A stretch of 56,639 nt of DNA. Source: Candidatus Jordarchaeia archaeon (GTDB lineage: Archaea; Asgardarchaeota; Jordiarchaeia; Jordiarchaeales; Jordiarchaeaceae). Both the position numbers and the translations under genes were made by a program. Numbering within the stretch: position 1 is the stretch's first letter; every line of letters begins with the position of its first letter. The notes beneath the pieces were generated by a model. That model made no database searches. It was not told where the DNA came from and saw nothing but the letters and a program-made list of their open reading frames with translations. The stretch lies in assembly GCA_029856435.1 (NCBI GenBank), contig JAHQXB010000176.1, positions 1 to 56,639 of the forward strand, given 5' to 3'. Below are positions 36,703 to 44,946 of this stretch, in pieces.

Positions 36703-37071
36703 TTATGGTTTGCCGCGTTTTTTCATTTTTCTTTCTATTTCCTTTAATAAGTCATTTAAGTCTGAAATTTCACTAAGGTTCGGGGGCTTTTCGACATATT
36801 GCAGTTTTGCTGGTTCTCCGTAAATAATTGATTTTACTAGGTGTAGTTTTTCTTCACTGAGAGGCCTCTCTTTGTGTTCTTGGAGGGTTTGAGTCAATTT
36901 CTCTAATATTTCTCTATTTTTAGAGATGACTTCCCTACTTATGGAGCTATCTTTTTCTCTTAGACTCAACTCCTTCCAGCAATCACTAAGATACTCGTTT
37001 ATATCTGTTAACTCTCCACACTCTATGTCGTTCAAGAGTTTCCTTAAACTACTCAGAAAAACTTCTCTCAT
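36703..37071 (-). CDS. Hypothetical helical protein
   Basis: A 122-residue, charged, largely alpha-helical protein, starting at ATG 37071 behind GGGGAG; the extension to 37128 lacks support. Segments such as SISREVISKNREILEKLTQTL look coiled-coil forming. It ends with a basic tail (ERKMKKRGKP). No family recognised, no membrane segment. It stands alone next to the intact family-2 element. Confidence 0.55.
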   Translation of the reverse strand: MREVFLSSLRKLLNDIECGELTDINEYLSDCWKELSLREKDSSISREVISKNREILEKLTQTLQEHKERPLSEEKLHLVKSIIYGEPAKLQYVEKPPNLSEISDLNDLLKEIERKMKKRGKP

Positions 37072-37543
37072 TACCACATCTCCCCTATTTGTTCTTAATG
37101 GTTTGGGGTGCTTAGCTGCATTCAACATTTATTCTATTTTTTAGTGGTCGCAACTTTATTGTGATGCTCCTTAAGCAGCAATTTTCAGTTTAACCAATTA
37201 TCACATTAAAGTAATTCTTAAATAATAACTGATATAAAGTTAATATTCTGTTATAATATGCCATTTCCATTTATTATTTTAGGTCATATAAAAACTTTTG
37301 CTACGCATTTAACCATTTTTAGTCAAAGTGGAGGACGAGGAACCTACAAACACTGAAGAAAAGACTATTTCCGCTTTGTTTATGGATCCCAGATAAGTGA
37401 AAGAAATGCTCCTACAAAGTGTATTTTTAAAGGGTTAAGGGATTCTGCCAGACCAATTTTTTGAGTGAAATACCCACCAAAATTTAAATTTAAGATGGCT
37501 CAAATTCAATTAAACAGATTTTACAGCGGAAGGAGGTTATTTT
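37072..37543. other. Intergenic region upstream of the M28 gene
   Basis: About 470 AT-rich bases between divergent genes. AAAATTTAAATTTAAG near 37480-37495 could be the TATA region for the M28 gene, with GGAGG at about 37531-37535. A 22-codon frame beginning GTGGAGGACGAGGAA is probably chance. Confidence 0.35.
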
Positions 37544-39394
37544 TTGTATGAGGTAAACCCGAAGCTTGAGAAGGAAATAATGAGTGAAATATCTGTTAAA
37601 GAAATTATGAAGAATCTGAAGTGGCTTGCGGAAGAGGCGCCCCAGCGCTTAGCAGGAAGCCCAGAGGATAGAAAAACTGCAGAATGGATTAAAAGCACCC
37701 TTGAAAACTATGGAGTTCACGTTGACATATACGAGTTTGAAGCCTTCCTAAGCTTCCCGGTATATGCAGAGTTGAAGGTTTTATCTCCTGGTCCTCCACG
37801 GTCTATAGATGCGGTTGCCTATGCCCACAGTGCCTCCACAACAGCTTCAGGAATAAGCGGAGAACTGGTTTATGTAGGAGCAGGGGGAGAAAAAGACTAT
37901 GAAAAGGTGGACGCAGAGGGCAAAATAGCTTTAGCAGAAATCTCCTATGACCCGCCCCGACCATACAAGTATAAGATAGCTCAGGACCACGGGGTTAAAG
38001 CCCAAATCCAGATGAACTGGGGCTCCCTAGAACATGATGTCCTGCCTATGGGAACCATGAAGCCCGTGTGGGGTAACCCTACACCCGACACGATAGGACT
38101 GATGCCCACCATCCCTGGCCTCGCCATCAGCCGCAAGAGTGGAGAGTGGCTAAAAGAGCTCCTGAGCAAGGGAAAGGTGAGAGTGTGGTTGAGGGTTGAA
38201 GCGACTCGGGAGTGGATAAAAATTCCTATGCCGGTTGCAACCATTAAGGGTACTGAGGAGCCGGAGAAGTTTGTTATGATGGGGGGACATATGGATGCGT
38301 GGGGTGGAGGAGTAACGGATAATGGGACGGGAATAGTTTGCATGATGGAGATGGCTCGAATCTTCCAGAAGTATAGAGACAGACTAAAGCGTTCCATAAA
38401 GTTTGGATTCTGGGCGGCTCACGAAACCGGCATTATGGAGGGCTCCACTTGGTATACGGATAACTTCTGGTCAGACTTGAACAAAAACTGTGTAGCCTAC
38501 CTTAACTGTGACTCCACGGGAATGGTTGGAAGCAAGCTGTATTTCCCGCTATACCACGAGGAAGTTGAAAGATTCCTCATGAAGGTCATTGAGGACACTT
38601 TGGGGAAGGATGAGGTTAAACAGATAATGGATACAAGGGAGTTTGCAAGGAGCATTGGTTTCGATGTTGGTTTACGTCCCAGTAAGGTGGCGGATAATGG
38701 TTCATTCTTTGGGCTTGGCATTCCAGTGGTTGATGCTCGAACAATGTTTGATGTGGAAACCCTAACCAAGGAACACATGGCGGTGCTGGGATGGTGGTAC
38801 CAGAGCGTTGAAGACACCCTTGACAAGGTGGATCCCAAAATGTTGGAGAAGGTTATGAAGGCGGACTCCATATTTCTTTTGAGACTCATAAACACACCAA
38901 TTATTCCCTTTGAGTTCTTCTCGCTTGCAGGTGTTCTTAAAAACAGGCTCATAAAATTAAATGAGGAAGCCCGGGGAAGAATGGATTTAAAACCCTTAAT
39001 CAAAACAGCTGAAGAACTGGAAAAAAGAACCAAGGAGCTGGACGAAGCCATACAAAAGTTCTGGAACAAGTATCAAAGCCAGCCCTCAAAGGAGGGGAAA
39101 GAACTACTCAAAGAGATCAACCAAACCATTATGAAGCTCAGCAGAATACTGATACCCATAAACTACACTTACATCGGCAGATATGAAAGAGACCCTTATG
39201 GAGCCACCTATGTAAACAAACCGATACCCGTACTACTACCCCTACTGGAATATGCGGATTTGAGCCCAGATTCTGAGAGATACAAGTTATTAACCACAAA
39301 ACTGGTCCAAGAAAAGAACAAGGTACTAGATACCCTAGAAGAAGCTCTGTGGTACACAAATTACATCACTCGAGAAATAAAGAAACAGCTCTAG
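37544..39394 (+). CDS. M28-family metallopeptidase homologue
   Basis: A 616-residue protein with a PA-type insert near the N-terminal third (SASTTASGISGELVYVG) and an M28 core: GGHMDAWGGGVTDNGTG supplies His and bridging Asp, YLNCDSTGM another Asp. Where peptidases read GAEExGLxGS, this has AAHETGIMEGS near residue 292, so the general-base Glu is His while the neighbouring Glu stays. Activity may be altered. TTG start at a good distance from GGAGG. The C-terminal 150 residues are helical. No signal peptide, so probably a cytoplasmic aminopeptidase or carboxypeptidase-like protein. Confidence 0.85.
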   Translation: MYEVNPKLEKEIMSEISVKEIMKNLKWLAEEAPQRLAGSPEDRKTAEWIKSTLENYGVHVDIYEFEAFLSFPVYAELKVLSPGPPRSIDAVAYAHSASTTASGISGELVYVGAGGEKDYEKVDAEGKIALAEISYDPPRPYKYKIAQDHGVKAQIQMNWGSLEHDVLPMGTMKPVWGNPTPDTIGLMPTIPGLAISRKSGEWLKELLSKGKVRVWLRVEATREWIKIPMPVATIKGTEEPEKFVMMGGHMDAWGGGVTDNGTGIVCMMEMARIFQKYRDRLKRSIKFGFWAAHETGIMEGSTWYTDNFWSDLNKNCVAYLNCDSTGMVGSKLYFPLYHEEVERFLMKVIEDTLGKDEVKQIMDTREFARSIGFDVGLRPSKVADNGSFFGLGIPVVDARTMFDVETLTKEHMAVLGWWYQSVEDTLDKVDPKMLEKVMKADSIFLLRLINTPIIPFEFFSLAGVLKNRLIKLNEEARGRMDLKPLIKTAEELEKRTKELDEAIQKFWNKYQSQPSKEGKELLKEINQTIMKLSRILIPINYTYIGRYERDPYGATYVNKPIPVLLPLLEYADLSPDSERYKLLTTKLVQEKNKVLDTLEEALWYTNYITREIKKQL

Positions 39395-39444
39395 AATAAG
39401 TTGCACACCCTCTTTCTTAACACTTTTTATTTTAACTTTCTCAT

Positions 39445-39522
39445 ATTTCCTATTTTTCAATTTTTTACGTTTTGCTGAATTTTTTGCAACTTTTCGGAAT
39501 ATTAATTAAAAATTTTGAAAGA
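39445..39522 (-). repeat. Degenerate copy of AT-rich element family 2
   Basis: Read on the minus strand, this segment matches the interior of the element at 36540-36675: TTTCAAAATTTTTAATTAA, then GCAAAAAATTC, then AAAAATTGAAAAATA in the same order and spacing. The inverted ends are lost. Low sequence complexity makes the exact limits uncertain. Confidence 0.45.
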
Positions 39523-39529
39523 AGTAAAA

Positions 39530-39774
39530 ATTTCCAAGCCAGCCCACCCGGCCAAAAAAAGGCCTGAACGAGACCTAGCTACCAGAACAGGCTCAAACCC
39601 GCAACTTGCGTTGAAGCCACGCTTCCCGTCGCCGCCAGCTGGGCGTAAGGGAAAAAACGCCTGCCAGAGCGGAGAGGTTCACGCCTCTAAAGGAGGCAAG
39701 TGCTCCTCTATGAGGCAGGAACCGAACACCATCTGGAAGAATGCTCCAAGAGGGATAAGTTTCGGACAACGATC
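39530..39774. other. GC-rich, hairpin-dense segment, possible structured RNA or IS605-type 3' relic
   Basis: About 245 bases much richer in G+C than the surroundings, between two convergent genes. Several short stems can be drawn: GGCC-A7-GGCC, CGCAA-C-TTGCG, GGCGT...ACGCC, AGAGG-TTCACG-CCTCT, AGGAG...CTCCT. One frame on the plus strand (39515-39778) has no recognisable start, but ends with SSMRQEP, reminiscent of the C-terminal tails of some archaeal TnpB proteins, whose gene ends encode structured omega-RNA. I can assign neither possibility firmly. Confidence 0.4.
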
Positions 39775-41334
39775 TTAGAATCTTTCGTCCTCCTTGCTCC
39801 AAGGTGGGTACCACTGGTAATACTCTTTAGGTTTTGCTTTCTTGAGTCCTTCATACGTGGCTTTTGCAAGTATAATTACGCCCTGCCTTGTCCTGTAGAG
39901 GTCAACCAGCTTCTTTTCCTCAAGTGACACTAAAGCCTCGTCAAGCTGTTCTTCATCAAGTCCAGTGTCTTCGATTAATTCTTCCCTCTTCATGTGGAGA
40001 CCGGGGTTAACGAAGTAGTCTGCTGCGAGAGCCTCAAGAATAGCTTCCTCCATACCCTGCAAATCTTTGGGAACCTTTTTTGGAGCAAATTCTGGTGAGG
40101 GCTTATAATAGGGTATCGGGACCTTCAATTCTTTGTGTATCCGCCTTCGGGGAGCTTTAAGCTCATCAGCCATAATTCTTCTTGCTTGGGCAGTTAATAG
40201 TCTTCTGAGAACTTCGTTGGTGCCAGCACCAATTTCTAATATTTTAGCATCTAGCAGTATCTGCTCTACTGGATAGAACTTTGTGAAGCCGTCTCCTCCG
40301 ATGATTTGGAGTGCGTCTAGCGCCGCTTCCCTGCAGGCTTCTGTGGCATATATTTTTGCTGCGTTAGCTTCAACAACTGGGTTTAATCCTTGGTCCATCA
40401 TCCACGCAGCGTAATAGGTGAGGAGTCTAGCTGTTTTCAGCCTTATTATGATGTCCGCCAGTTTGTACTGGTTGGATTCGAAATCTATGGTGCGCTGGTT
40501 GAACTGCACCCTCTTGGTTGCAAAGTATAGCGCATATCTTAGGGCTTCCCTAATACCCGCGATTATTTGGGTTGCCACTGTTAGTCTCTCAAAGTTTAAA
40601 CCCGCAGTCATAACTCCCCAGCCGTTTCCTTCCCCCAGCAACATGTTAGATGCTGGAACCCGAGCATTGTCGAAATCCAAAATTCCGTTTCGTATGCCTC
40701 TGAATACTGCTAAATCATTTATTTTTTCAACAGTGAAGCCCGGGGTGCCCTTCTCAACTATGAAGGCCGACAGATGCTTATATGCTGCTCTGTCTTTGGG
40801 GTCTTCGCTGGTTTTCGCATACACCATGTAAATGTCTGCTACTCCCGAGTTTGAAATGAACCTTTTTTTGCCATTCAATATATAATAGTCGCCATCGCGG
40901 GTAGCCGTGGTTCTAATACCTGCAGCGTCTGAGCCTACAAATGGTTCGGTGAGAGTTATGGCTCCCAGTAGCTCCCCTCTGGCAATTTTGGGTAGCCACC
41001 TCTCCTTCTGTTCCTCTGTGCCAAACATGCATATTTGCTCCACACCGCCGAAAGAAGTGGCACTGTATACACCACCTAGGGTACTAGCTCGAGTCAGCCC
41101 CTCACAAATAATCTGGCACCCTGTTACCCCAACTTCCTTTCCCATTCCACCATATTCTTCTGGTACAAGCGCCCCAAACCAACCCTTCTCTGCAACCATC
41201 TTAATTAGGTCCCGGGGATGCTCCTGTTTAATAGCAGCTTCGTAGGCTCTGGGAGTTATTTCGTCCACAAATTCGTTAACTTCATCAACGAGCCTTTTTT
41301 GCCTCTCGTTAAACCAAGGATACTTTTCCAACAC
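39775..41334 (-). CDS. Acyl-CoA dehydrogenase with C-terminal winged-helix-like extension
   Basis: A 519-residue protein. Residues 1-390 are a complete FAD acyl-CoA dehydrogenase: [17 protein letters not shown] (FAD/substrate loop), and the catalytic Glu in [13 protein letters not shown] near 368. About 130 further residues follow, including [56 protein letters not shown], a helix-turn-helix-wing pattern. Ordinary family members are about 380-410 residues. The extension may bind DNA, a partner such as ETF, or simply oligomerise. Monocistronic; ATG 41334 follows GAGGTGG. Removes hydrogens at C2-C3 of an acyl-CoA. Confidence 0.9.
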   Translation of the reverse strand: MLEKYPWFNERQKRLVDEVNEFVDEITPRAYEAAIKQEHPRDLIKMVAEKGWFGALVPEEYGGMGKEVGVTGCQIICEGLTRASTLGGVYSATSFGGVEQICMFGTEEQKERWLPKIARGELLGAITLTEPFVGSDAAGIRTTATRDGDYYILNGKKRFISNSGVADIYMVYAKTSEDPKDRAAYKHLSAFIVEKGTPGFTVEKINDLAVFRGIRNGILDFDNARVPASNMLLGEGNGWGVMTAGLNFERLTVATQIIAGIREALRYALYFATKRVQFNQRTIDFESNQYKLADIIIRLKTARLLTYYAAWMMDQGLNPVVEANAAKIYATEACREAALDALQIIGGDGFTKFYPVEQILLDAKILEIGAGTNEVLRRLLTAQARRIMADELKAPRRRIHKELKVPIPYYKPSPEFAPKKVPKDLQGMEEAILEALAADYFVNPGLHMKREELIEDTGLDEEQLDEALVSLEEKKLVDLYRTRQGVIILAKATYEGLKKAKPKEYYQWYPPWSKEDERF

Positions 41335-41653
41335 AAACCACCTCTAACCAATTCAAATAAATGGAAGCCTGAAAACAAAATCGAAAATAACTATTTACCT
41401 TTTTCCCCAAATTTTGAATAAAAAGGTATGTAGGAAAATTTCTAGTGCAATTTGTTTTACGGATATTAGTTTTGGCTTTTTGCGCCGTTCTCCAGATGTA
41501 ATTATTATTCCCCTTTTCTTCTCAAAAGGATCCTTCTTTTGGGCAAAAGCGGAGACCCACAAAAAGGCCAGCCGCCCAAACCATCCCTAAACTTCTAAAT
41601 GTACAGGCCCAAAATAAGTAAATAAAAAATGTGGCTATAACCGCTTAAAATGG
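41335..41653. other. Intergenic region, nothing recognised
   Basis: About 320 bases between two minus-strand genes; the promoter of the acyl-CoA dehydrogenase must lie at its left end. No frame, repeat or RNA fold noticed. Confidence 0.3.
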
Positions 41654-42724
41654 TTATTTAGAAGTTTTCTTTTTAGCCTCGAGGATTGCCAGGCCCATTT
41701 CAAATACTCTGTTGAAGGGCTCCTCACGGTCTTCCCTCAGTTTTAGAGTTATGGCTTCCTCGGGACAAGCGGTGGCGCACAATCCGCATCCCAGGCACTT
41801 ATCCCTATTCACAGTTGCGATATCCTCTAGAGTTATTGCCCCCACCGGACACCGGTCAATACATGTTCCGCAACCAACACATTTCTCTAGATCAACTTGA
41901 GATTCGAATAGTGCGTTTAGATATTTGCGCTTATCGTAACCCTTTTTTGTTATTCCCTTCATAGACGCACAGCAGCAGGGACAACAGTTGCAGATATTGG
42001 ATAGGTGTTTGGAGTTCACTCCGGCGTGGACTAGGCCCGCCTTGTCTGCCTCTTCAATAATTTTTATGGCCTCCTCGGGAGTTATTTCGCGTCCCATACC
42101 GTTTTCTATGTAGTATTCTGCTGCGGCTCCAAAACTGAGGCAGGTTTCAAGGGGGTAGTTGCACCCCTCACCGGTTAGTCTGGCTTCTTTGCGGCAGATG
42201 CACTCGGTAACTGCGATTTTTCGGGCCTGTTTGATACTCTCCTTGAGTTTGTGATAGGGGTAGAGCACGGTGTCAACCTGAATAGTTTCCTCCACGGGAA
42301 GCACTTTAAATCCCGGAATGTTGCTTGCTCCCAATTCATCAAGGTAAGCTGTATCATAATATTCTTTGAAGAGTTTCGCAAGCTCCTTATCCATCTTTTT
42401 AACCGAGTACTCATACAACCCTATCATGAAAGGTGCTGTATTATAAAATGTTTTACCCTCACGCCTAGCCCTGAAAATGAGTCCCTTTTTCGACATGGCT
42501 TCCAGCTTATCTTCCAGCCATTTTTCATCTAGACCAGCCCTCTTCGCGATTTGGGAAGCCTCTTCTGGAAGCGGAGTTAATAGCACCGCTATTTTTGCCT
42601 CCTCCTCGGTGAAAAGTCTTCTTAATATTTTGATCTCAACACCTGAGGAGGTTTTAGGAAACCCCAAAGGTAATTGATCCAAAAATTCACGCAATTTCAG
42701 AAACGGATCCTCAGACATTACCAT
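41654..42724 (-). CDS. Winged-helix/4Fe-4S ferredoxin-domain protein
   Basis: A 356-residue protein. Residues about 25-110 form a winged-helix-like domain (AKIAVLLTPLPEEASQIAKR, then EAMSKKGLIFRAR). A middle domain has a dense cysteine set (TECICRKEA, then ICNCCPCCC), and the C-terminus has two ferredoxin motifs (CVGCGTCIDRCP, CLGCGLCATACP). Such proteins occur in anaerobes as electron-transfer or redox-sensing modules; the exact role is unknown. Start at 42724 or ATG 42718. It could pass electrons from the acyl-CoA dehydrogenases or act as a redox-responsive regulator; neither is shown. Confidence 0.8.
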   Translation of the reverse strand: MVMSEDPFLKLREFLDQLPLGFPKTSSGVEIKILRRLFTEEEAKIAVLLTPLPEEASQIAKRAGLDEKWLEDKLEAMSKKGLIFRARREGKTFYNTAPFMIGLYEYSVKKMDKELAKLFKEYYDTAYLDELGASNIPGFKVLPVEETIQVDTVLYPYHKLKESIKQARKIAVTECICRKEARLTGEGCNYPLETCLSFGAAAEYYIENGMGREITPEEAIKIIEEADKAGLVHAGVNSKHLSNICNCCPCCCASMKGITKKGYDKRKYLNALFESQVDLEKCVGCGTCIDRCPVGAITLEDIATVNRDKCLGCGLCATACPEEAITLKLREDREEPFNRVFEMGLAILEAKKKTSK

Positions 42725-43009
42725 TAACTCCCTAAACAGTATTACAAAACAAAAACACTAATTTTAAAATAAGAAACCTAGAATCAAAATAAAATTCTTT
42801 CGGTAACATCCCAAAAATACTTTAGAATCTCATAAAAACAATAATCAAGCTACCTACAAGACGCATTAAGCTAGTATAACATCAATCAAGCCCCAAACTT
42901 TATGATGAATGATTTTAATCCCCAAAAAATGTAAAACTAATAACTTTTAGACATCAAAATCTATAAAAAATAAAAACCACTATGTGAATGTCAATTAAAG
43001 TCTTTTCCA
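42725..43009. other. Intergenic region, AT-rich
   Basis: About 285 very AT-rich bases between divergent genes; nothing recognised apart from the promoter noted next to it. Confidence 0.3.
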
Positions 43010-43024
43010 CCTATAAAAAAATAG
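43010..43024 (+). promoter_or_regulatory. TATA box of a probably leaderless NUDIX gene
   Basis: CACCTATAAAAAAATAG centred about 24 bases before the TTG start at 43040. That spacing places the transcription start at or near the first codon, so a leaderless message is expected. Only a weak GATGAG precedes the start. Confidence 0.45.
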
Positions 43025-43039
43025 ACGGACTGATGAGAG

Positions 43040-43465
43040 TTGCCTAGAGAATTCTCCGCCGGTGTAGTGATCTACAGAATGGAAAATGGGGAACCCCAAT
43101 ACCTCATTCTGCAGCATGAAAGAGGACACTGGGACTTCGTCAAAGGAAACCTCGAGAAAAACGAAAAAGTAAGAGACACCATGATAAGAGAAACCGCCGA
43201 AGAAACCGGAATCCAAGACCTGAAATTCGAAGATGGCTTCGAAAACAAGATCAGCTACTTCTATAGGAGAAGCGGAAAAACTGTATACAAAGAAGTCATC
43301 TTTCACCTAGCCCAAACCCAAACCAAACAAGTCAAAATATCGTATGAACATGTAGCTTATGAGTGGGTAAACTATCAAGAAGCGTTAAAAAAATTGAGCT
43401 TTGAAAACTCGAGAAAAACACTAAGAAAAGCACACAAAATAATCATGAAAAACAAAAAAGTGTAG
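43040..43465 (+). CDS. NUDIX hydrolase (Ap4A-pyrophosphatase-like)
   Basis: A 141-residue NUDIX protein with the full box at residues 36-58: GNLEKNE, seven residues, then RETAEETGI. It begins MPREFSAGVVIYRMENG, the form seen in bis(5'-nucleosyl)-tetraphosphatases, and the QHERGHWDFVKG segment supports that group. It would hydrolyse dinucleoside polyphosphates or related nucleoside diphosphate compounds in the cytoplasm, with Mg2+ held by the box glutamates. The start is a TTG. Monocistronic. Confidence 0.85.
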   Translation: MPREFSAGVVIYRMENGEPQYLILQHERGHWDFVKGNLEKNEKVRDTMIRETAEETGIQDLKFEDGFENKISYFYRRSGKTVYKEVIFHLAQTQTKQVKISYEHVAYEWVNYQEALKKLSFENSRKTLRKAHKIIMKNKKV

Positions 43466-43854
43466 TTAATTTTAGAATTATTTGTTATCGTTTCGAGAAT
43501 AATTTTGTAAACTGATTTTTGCATCTTCTACTAACAAACTAAAATTTTAGTTAAAAATTGAGTGTCTCTTTGCTTTAATCTACTATTCAGCTGAAATTAG
43601 TTCTTTTGTATGTGTTTAGCTGTTATGACCGAATAATGGGTATTGGGGCTCTAAACCTCGAAGGAAGGCTTATTTAGACTTTTCTGACGAATGTCTCCCT
43701 CCCCGGAAAAGAAAATAAAGTAGCCCTCCTTTCAGGGAAAGGAGGCATATAACACTAGGTCGGCTCCCAAGAGCTAAACACTCATCTTGGTTAGCGGTTG
43801 AAAAATATTAATATAAATTGAAACACATAATTAAAGAGACTATACAAATTTGAG
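43466..43854. other. Intergenic region with a strong hairpin
   Basis: About 390 bases. CCTCCTTTC (43725-43733) and GAAAGGAGG (43737-43745) form a perfect 9-base stem with a 3-base loop, without a following T-run. The segment at 43647-43680 (GGCTCTAAACCTCGAAGG) weakly resembles the core of element family 1. The string AGCTAAACACTCAT at 43770-43783 also occurs at 18867-18880. Confidence 0.4.
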
Positions 43855-43863
43855 ATGATCATT

Positions 43864-44934
43864 ATGAGCAATATTAGGAAGGAACCATTATTATTCCAAG
43901 AATTCCCCAAGTTGAAGAAGCATATTCCGTGGATGCCTTTAACCCGGGTGACTCCGGTGCAGAAATGTGAAAAGTTGGGTGAAATGTTGGGTTTGAATGA
44001 ATTATGGGTTAAGAGAGATGACATGACTACTGATATTTATGGGGGTAACAAGCCGCGTAAGCTGGAATTTGTGCTTGCGGAGGCACTTCAGCAGAAGAAG
44101 AGCAAGGTTATTACTTATGGTGGGACGGGTTCTAATCACTGTTTGGCTACGCTGCTTTTTGCTAAGAAGTATGGTTTGGAGACTATTCTGGTTTTGTGGG
44201 ATCAGCCGATTACTGCTCATGTTCAGAGGCAGCTTCTATTGTTCAAGTCGCTGGGTGCACAACTTATTCACTTAAACGAATTTGATTACAGTAAGTTGCC
44301 TGATCAGGACAAAATTTACAATATTGGGCCAGGAGGGACATCCCCACTAGGAATATTGGGATATGTGGAGGCAGCGTTGGAGCTTAAGAAGCAGGTGGAT
44401 GAGGGTTTGATGCCGGAGCCGGAGCTAATTTTTGTGGCTGCGGGCAGCTTGGGGACGCAGGCTGGTTTAGAGTTGGGAATTAGGCTTTGTGGGCTGCGTT
44501 CCAAGGTGATGGGAGTTCGGGTGACTGCTAAGGAATTCGCCAACGCGGACTTGGTTGCTACCTATGCCAAGGAGTCCTACGCGCTTATTAAGGAACATCT
44601 TGGGGGTGTTCCTGAACCGGACTTCAAGGGTGTGACTGTTCTTGACGACTATGCTGGGGCGGAGTATGGTGCGGTAACCCAAGAGGGATTGGCGGCGATT
44701 GAACTTATGAAGAAGTATGAGGGCATTCAACTGGAAACTACATATACTGGAAAAACTTTGGCTGGCCTAATAGATTACACCAAGAAACATGATTTGAAAG
44801 ATACTCCCATACTTTTCTGGAACACATATAATTCAGTGAACCTCTCAAAATATATGAAGCGTGGAATAACTTACAAGGATTTGCCGGAGGTGTTCCACAA
44901 GAACTTCGAAGAAGATCTGCTCCACAAAAAATGA
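43864..44934 (+). CDS. PLP-dependent D-cysteine desulfhydrase / ACC deaminase family
   Basis: A 356-residue fold-type II PLP enzyme. PLP-Lys lies in YGGNKPRKLEF, SNHCLATLLFAKKYG follows, and AAGSLGTQAGLELG forms the phosphate cup. The family contains ACC deaminases, D-cysteine desulfhydrases and L-cysteate lyases; the sequence does not separate them safely. Residues EALWDQPITAHVQRQ-like (LVLWDQPITAHVQR) are typical of archaeal members. ATG 43864 is preferred to 43855 because MSNIRKEP starts the usual N-terminus. Tail to tail with the TldD-like gene (12-base gap). Confidence 0.82.
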   Translation: MSNIRKEPLLFQEFPKLKKHIPWMPLTRVTPVQKCEKLGEMLGLNELWVKRDDMTTDIYGGNKPRKLEFVLAEALQQKKSKVITYGGTGSNHCLATLLFAKKYGLETILVLWDQPITAHVQRQLLLFKSLGAQLIHLNEFDYSKLPDQDKIYNIGPGGTSPLGILGYVEAALELKKQVDEGLMPEPELIFVAAGSLGTQAGLELGIRLCGLRSKVMGVRVTAKEFANADLVATYAKESYALIKEHLGGVPEPDFKGVTVLDDYAGAEYGAVTQEGLAAIELMKKYEGIQLETTYTGKTLAGLIDYTKKHDLKDTPILFWNTYNSVNLSKYMKRGITYKDLPEVFHKNFEEDLLHKK

Positions 44935-44946
44935 GTACTGGAAAAA

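Noticed and set aside
39530..39774. tRNA or RNase P RNA on either strand
   Set aside because: GCGGGTTTGAGCC on the minus strand recalls a T-arm, but no cloverleaf or conserved RNase P core could be fitted.
43647..43690. Further copy of element family 1
   Set aside because: About 35 bases resemble the core, but neither end nor a target repeat could be found, so chance similarity is possible.
43725..43745. Transcription terminator
   Set aside because: The stem is perfect, but there is no T-run and it lies about 260 bases after the NUDIX stop; function unclear.
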